From assembly GCF_019097595.1 (NCBI RefSeq), contig NC_080710.1:12844280-12908279 (forward strand): a DNA stretch of 64,000 nt, written 5' to 3'. The notes under the pieces were generated by a model. That model had not been told where the DNA came from. It did no database searches and was given only the letters and a program-made list of their open reading frames with translations. Of this stretch, positions 58,375 to 64,000 are shown one piece after another; position 1 is the first letter of the stretch, and each line of letters begins with the position of its first letter. The DNA comes from Hemibagrus wyckioides. Its lineage: Eukaryota > Chordata > Actinopteri > Siluriformes > Bagridae. The position numbers and the translations under genes are program-made.

Positions 58375-58700
58375 ACTACTTGAGTGTGCCTGTGACACCG
58401 CTGCCCACGCTTTCTCGGCACGTGCAAAAGAAATACGGCTCTCATTAACAAGGTTGGACGATGACCTCAACGCAGTCATAATGATTTTCTCTGTGTGATA
58501 TCTACATTCCCTCCATGCAGATTAAGCATAACTCAAGCAAGGGACACAAGCTGACTGATTAAAAGCAAAAACAACTGTCAGGGAAGTGAAGGACAAGGGA
58601 GTGTGTTCATTGTATAATACAGCAACTTAATTGGTCCAGACATTCCCTCCAGTGGGAAATGGCTGTTTAGCTGTAATTAAAGTACACTGTTGATGCAAGG
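58375..58700. promoter_or_regulatory. Strong candidate conserved non-coding block
   Basis: Repeat-free sequence with CTCATTAAC, GATTAAGC, CTTAATTGG (about 58626-58634) and GTAATTAAAG cores and a CACGTG-like 'ggcacgtgc' E-box. Confidence 0.35.
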
Positions 58701-59751
58701 GCATCTATTATTTGAACCTGTTCCTGAAAGAAACCTGTGTAGAAGAAAGCAGGTGATCATAACCTGTATCATTTCAGATGGATTTATGTGTAGTTAAAAA
58801 TATAGTTAATATTACACAAATGTGACACAAGTTACACAAAGTAACTTTACTGCAGTAGTTTATGTCACATGTTTTCGTCACTGTTGTGCAATGAACAAAC
58901 GAATGAGGAAAATATGAGCTCTATGCAAGTATTTTTTTTGACGTTCACACAGTAAAAACTTGTATTAAAAGCTCTGATTAAAAGCATTGTGTTACTGAAA
59001 TGTGAAGAATGTGAAAACAATGAGAAAATCTGCATTCCATCCATATTTACTCACTCTCTCCATGACAGGCGGATGCTGATGATGGTGGATGCTTCTCCAT
59101 TACACTTGCTGATAGGCAGAATGGTCAGAGTGAGATAATTAGTAAGGCTGGAGAAGGCAGTAGAGATCTTTGCCTCTCGCCTCTGTGTCACTGACTAAAA
59201 TCCTTCCTCACGTCCCTCATGCGGACAAAGTGGAAAAACTCACATACAGCACAGGATGGGGGATGCTTTTTAAAAACATTACACTGAATGATCTGACATT
59301 ATACCCAGACCACAAGGAAGTGTTTCTGTAGATGATGTCAAATACACAGAAAAGGTTTATGAATACCTGGAGTTTCTTATGTTGTATTCAGATTTAAATA
59401 TTATAATATGGCTGCAAACCAAGCAAAAGCTAGGCATTTAAATGCAGAATTTCGGCAGTTATACTTGGAAGTTCACAAATGCTGTGAGTATAGATAAAAG
59501 TCTCTGAAAGAGTGAATTATCTATAAAACTTAAATATGGTATGCTGTCTAATTAAAGCCTTTTCTGTTTACATTGTACCATTAGTGTGAAGTCATTTCTA
59601 ATATTTCATAATTTCACTAAACATGTAATAATAATTATTCCTCAATGCAATTGTCTATTCCTGAATTAATATTATACAATTATTTAGTATTTCAGCAAAA
59701 ACAAAAACTTTTCACTGGTAGTCTACACCCTTTATAATCCTATTAAATACC
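58701..59751. other. AT-rich intergenic DNA
   Basis: No gene or repeat family was recognised. Confidence 0.5.

Positions 59752-59810
<59 letters not shown>
59752..59810. repeat. (ATT)n microsatellite
   Basis: About 19 ATT units. Confidence 0.95.
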
Positions 59811-60162
59811 GTAATATTGTGCTAATATAGTGTATACTAATAGTGTAAATAAAGAGAGGTTGCAAATTAACTTATCTATACAATTAAGCTAAGTAGCTAT
59901 CTAAGGTTTGAATTGTTTTGGCTGACACAAAGGATCACTCCATTTTTTCAAGCATCACTTAGGAATTAAATCCTAAAAAGGAATCTTATTTGATGAAATG
60001 TTTTCTTTCTTGAAGAAGAACACTGTTTGTTTTGGTTTAGAGAAATATACTTCTTAAAACCTCTTAAAAACTGAGAGAGGGACATCTTTTCAGAGAGGAC
60101 TTCCTCTTACACACACACACACACACCTCCCTCTCAAGAAAAGGGGTTTCCATCCCGGCTGA

Positions 60163-60175
60163 CAATAGGTGGCAG
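60163..60175 (+). promoter_or_regulatory. Partial CTCF-type motif
   Basis: CAATAGGTGGCAG matches the right, most constrained part (YAGRKGGCAG) of the CTCF core but not the left part. Its strand is opposite to the motif at 14112. Confidence 0.25.
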
Positions 60176-62195
60176 CTGGTCGATCGATCCTTGACAAAGA
60201 GGTTAGGGCAGTCAAAAGATTGTTAACTAGCCATTTCATCTCACAGACATTTAGATGATTGTTTCTGCTTCATTGCTTTCCTTCAGCGAGTGCCACTGCT
60301 ACACCTGTGCCAGGCCCTTTTTAAAGCTTGCTTGCCCACTTCTGTCGACCTCGCTCAGCAGCAAATAAGCCAGCCACACCCTCTCACACAAATGTTTGAC
60401 TCCTTACAATGCATCCTGTTTGACAAATGCCTTTCATGCATGAATAAGGAAGCACAAACCATACTGTACATTCTAACTGCTCTAGTGTTAAAAGAAATGT
60501 TTCATAAGACATGTCTAAGATATAAAAAGATATAAGATATAAGCATCATCAAATGACAACTGAGAAGTCAACAAAATACAAATGTGTGTGTGTGTGGATA
60601 GAGAGAGAGAGAGTAAACAGTACACAGTGGAGTGTTAACTCACACTACTACAGAATGTTTCTCTGTCAGCTACAGCCCATGGGAAGTGGCCAGTAACCCT
60701 AAACTAAACATACAACCCATGGATGAACTGTTTTTCTAAGAGTGTATTTGTATGTATGCATTAATATATTAATTCATGATCCTTCCACAAAACATTCTTG
60801 GATTTAACTTGACTACATTGCTTCTGAATAACTCTTGAACATTACCTGGTTTTGGAATTGGCGAGCAACCAAGTTCCTGACATGGATCCCCAGACCCACT
60901 CAAAGCTCCTTGTAAACCTAACAATAAAAGGATTTAGCAATACATTGTTGTACAGATACCATCTAATCCAGAAACCTGCTGGTGTACATAAGACCTCAAT
61001 AGCCTACTTCTGTATGAAGTATCAGTGTATTGTCTCACATGCTATCTTAGACTAGCATCTCATTTGCTGCTTAACTACAGGGCTTATGTTAATGTTCATC
61101 AACATACTCTAAAGCCCATGATGCACCCTCTACGAGGTGCTTAGGTACTGTGATTAGCCACTAGGTTCCTCCTCCCCCATCCAATGTCCACGTACTTCTG
61201 ACTGAGTCAGGATGAATGATATATTGTACATGGGTCACATGGAAGTGGAGCATGTTCTTACATGACAAATATCACCTTGTTAGTGCTTGTATTATACTCT
61301 GTAAACAGAAAACACTGTATGCCACATAGCTCCTTAGGCTCGTTTTATGATTACAAGACCACACTCTGCATCTGTAAAGTTATATTTGTTTTTGAGCAGT
61401 TTCAGCTTCTTCATTTAATTTTTTTTGGACATTTTTAATATTAAAGCATTATACAGCTTACCTTTATTCTGTTACACTTCATGGGGATCCAACCAACAAA
61501 TGATTTTTACTTTACTTATATTAGGCCTCATATAGGCCATCATTATTTTGATGTCCATAAATAATAATTATTTTTATGTCACAGATGAAAGTGTGAAAAG
61601 GAGTGAATGATCTTAACAATTACAAATGGCTTGTTGGCTGTTAACCACATAAATGACTGTATATTGATTTACAATGTCTATGTATTTTACATTTTGCATA
61701 TAAAATTTTTTAAACAAAAACTTATAAATAAAAAAACAAGCCTCTTGGTTCACTTGGTATCAGTTATTTGTAAAAGTCTTTTTTAATTTCTGCCAAAATT
61801 TTTTAGTCTGAGTGGTAGCCAGTTCTTCTAAACAAACACTAAACAGAAACTGGAAGATAATAGACAATGCATGTATTCTTACCAATCCTGTACTTGCATG
61901 ATTCATAACAAAACTTTAAAGTAGGGATGGGATATATACAGTTATCTATTTGCTAGGTGAAATAGATCATGACTTTCTGTATTGCTGCAAATAGGCTACT
62001 ATTCAAAAAATGGTTCAATTCTATGTCAACCCATCTTTTAGACTTTTTAATCACTGATAGGCACTTTATAAAGGCACAACTACAGTACTGATAATACAAA
62101 CATATTTCAGTGTGTGTATTGAACAGTAACAGTTTTTGATAGTTTTATTTTTTATTTTGGAATAATGCTGGCAGATAGATGACATAAATCAGTAC

Positions 62196-62196
<1 letters not shown>
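60176..62196. other. AT-rich intergenic DNA
   Basis: Small GT/GA tracts lie at about 60580-60615. No gene or repeat family was recognised. Confidence 0.5.

Positions 62197-62264
<68 letters not shown>
62197..62264. repeat. (AT)n microsatellite
   Basis: About 34 uninterrupted AT units. Confidence 0.95.
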
Positions 62265-62266
<2 letters not shown>

Positions 62267-62379
62267 TTATGAGTAACTTAAATCTCTTAACTGGTAAATT
62301 TGCACATATGATGCTGTGCACATCTGTGATCTTTAGTACATGTCCATACATCCATATTTGTCATTGTGTGTTTGTGACC

Positions 62380-62650
62380 CAGCTATAAGTGATCACCTGG
62401 CCTGTGGCTCTCCTCCAGTGGGTTTCAGTTCCGGGTCTGTGGTCTGTGTGTCTGGCAGTGGACTGGCCCTCTCTGAGGCTCAACCAGGCACAGCCATGCT
62501 TCCTGCTCCTCCTTTGTCACACCATTTGGACTCTTGTGTCTGAGGCTCCACTGCCCTGGCCTCACTTGGCAGCTCCATACACACAGACATCTGCTCGCTC
62601 TCTCTGTGACCTCCTACTGAACAGACAGAGCTGGGGCCACAACCGTACTG
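62380..62650. other. GC-balanced unique block
   Basis: This repeat-free block is richer in GC than its flanks. Overlapping open frames in three frames carry no recognisable domain. Confidence 0.25.
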
Positions 62651-63099
62651 CGTTGCAATGAAAACTGGTACAGCCATATGATGTTTAACAAAGTCACAAA
62701 GCTGGGCATTATACTGAGTTGCATAGAATATGTCTGAGGACATCCGTGTGATGAATATTAATATAAACCTACACATAATCACAATAATGTTATGCTAAAC
62801 ATTAAGAGGTTTATACAGTTCTGGAAAGAGCTTTTATGCATGACTGTGTTGTTATGTATGGATTATAAAAGGTTTTCGCCAGTGATCGTTTTACAAACTA
62901 TGGTGGTATTTTCCATCACATTTTGGCGTTTTAAGAGAAGCAAGAGTTTGAAGTGTAAAATGTTTTCTTCTGATGTCAACAACTAAAAAGTTCCTTTTCC
63001 TAAAAACAGGGCATCTCTAAAGGAATCAGAATTTTGAAGAACAAACATTAAACGCATTTTTTTTTTAAACTTGTTACTCCTAATATAACTCGCTTATTC
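62651..63099. other. AT-rich intergenic DNA
   Basis: No gene or repeat family was recognised. Confidence 0.5.
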
Positions 63100-64000
63100 A
63101 TATCTAATTAGACCACAATCAGACCTCAGCAAGACTTGAACAGGTGAACCGTTGCTTTGCTCGGAGAGTAGGATCAGATTAAAGCCGGGGAGAGAGGAAA
63201 GTGCTCGCGTCGTCTCGAGCATTTGTTTTCCTTCCTCTTCTCTGTGCGTGGAATTATGCGGGAGCGAGCGATATGAAGCGGGTTTTGTTCGCGCGCACTG
63301 GGCCAGAACTAACGCGATGATTGCGGCCACCGAATGGGCCGTGTCTGTCTTTAGCTCCATTTCGTGATGGTAACGCAGCCCATACACGACAGAAGAAAGA
63401 GCGAGACGGGGACATCTGTTCAATCCAACAGGAACCTGAGCACCCTCCGTCCCACTCCTCTTTAGTCTGTTTAATTTCAGATCAACATGTGACGGGAACC
63501 TGCATCTTTTTTTTTGTCCAATGGTGGACCAGAACTAGTTCTGTCATACATATCTTGGCAATCTGTAAAGATAGCCTTAATTGAAATCTTTTTTGACTAG
63601 TGTTTTATCAGGTGTCTGTAGCCTAATAACAAAAAAAAAAAGTAATAATAGGCTCTACTAGGAGGGAAGAAACATAGTACCTGCAGTGTTGAGAACAGAC
63701 CAGCGCTGTGGCTCACTCTGCGCCTCGCAGTGTGTATGAAGTCTCCAGAGGACTCCAGCACATATTGTGATTAATCCAGCAGTGACCGAGCGCTTTCCTA
63801 TTCCGTTATGCTATAATTAAACTCGCTTTTCCCAACTTAACGTTTATTAGGTTATCTGAGCTCGCGTTCTCGCACTCGGACCCGGTGGCGCAGCCTGCGG
63901 GCATTTACACGGTATGACTTTTCCTCCACGCACCCTGTTGCACTCCGACACTGCTGCGCTTTCTGGTACATTCAGCTTTAATGTTGTCCTTTTTTGTGTG
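63100..64000. promoter_or_regulatory. CpG-rich region, possible promoter/first exon of the next gene
   Basis: CpG clusters occur at 63,205-63,420 ('gagcgagcgatatgaagcgg', 'tgttcgcgcgcactgggcca') and 63,860-63,955 ('cgcgttctcgcactcggacc'). A plus-strand donor-like ACACG/gtatga occurs at about 63913. No coding exon could be named. By mammalian gene order the next gene could be an Sp-family factor, but nothing in the sequence proves this. Confidence 0.35.

Noticed and set aside
62340..62782. Possible gene from overlapping frames in three frames
   Set aside because: No start context, splice partners or recognisable domain; listed only as a unique block.

Overview
The window is nuclear DNA of a teleost fish. 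It is AT-rich and full of microsatellites, and it holds vertebrate-style short exons with GT/AG splice sites. It also carries dispersed fish repeats: tRNA-derived SINEs, deleted Tc1/mariner elements and LINE 3' tails. The repeat types recall catfish and other otophysans, but that placement is inference only. The window has no bacterial, viral or plasmid features.

Region 1 (1-13,605, minus strand) is the 5' part of one gene, an axonemal outer-arm dynein heavy chain, best identified as dnah11 (left-right dynein). I resolved 29 consecutive coding exons by following splice sites and reading phase. They join without a frame break into 1,667 codons. These cover the N-terminal tail (DHC_N1-type) and the start of the linker (DHC_N2-type). 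The AAA motor lies beyond the left edge. The introns are short (76-919 bp) and several hold transposon remnants.

Region 2 (13,606-14,130) is the dnah11 promoter side. It has an RFX X-box, a forkhead-type site, a GC box and a CCAAT box, the usual layout for a motile-cilium gene. A good CTCF-type motif follows about 300 bp further out.

Region 3 (14,130-63,100) is about 49 kb with no protein-coding gene that I can support. Plain AT-rich DNA, microsatellites and SINEs alternate with compositionally balanced, repeat-free blocks. These blocks carry homeodomain (TAATTA/CAATTA), TCF/LEF, nuclear-receptor DR1 and RFX motifs, and they look like conserved non-coding elements of a developmental regulatory desert. 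In mammals DNAH11 lies beside SP4 and SP8, so this desert may serve an Sp-family gene to the right. Conservation cannot be seen from one sequence, so these calls are low-confidence candidates.

Region 4 (63,100-64,000) turns CpG-rich at the right edge and may be the promoter or first-exon region of the next gene, which is not in view. A second, isolated CpG-rich block lies at 17.1-17.3 kb.
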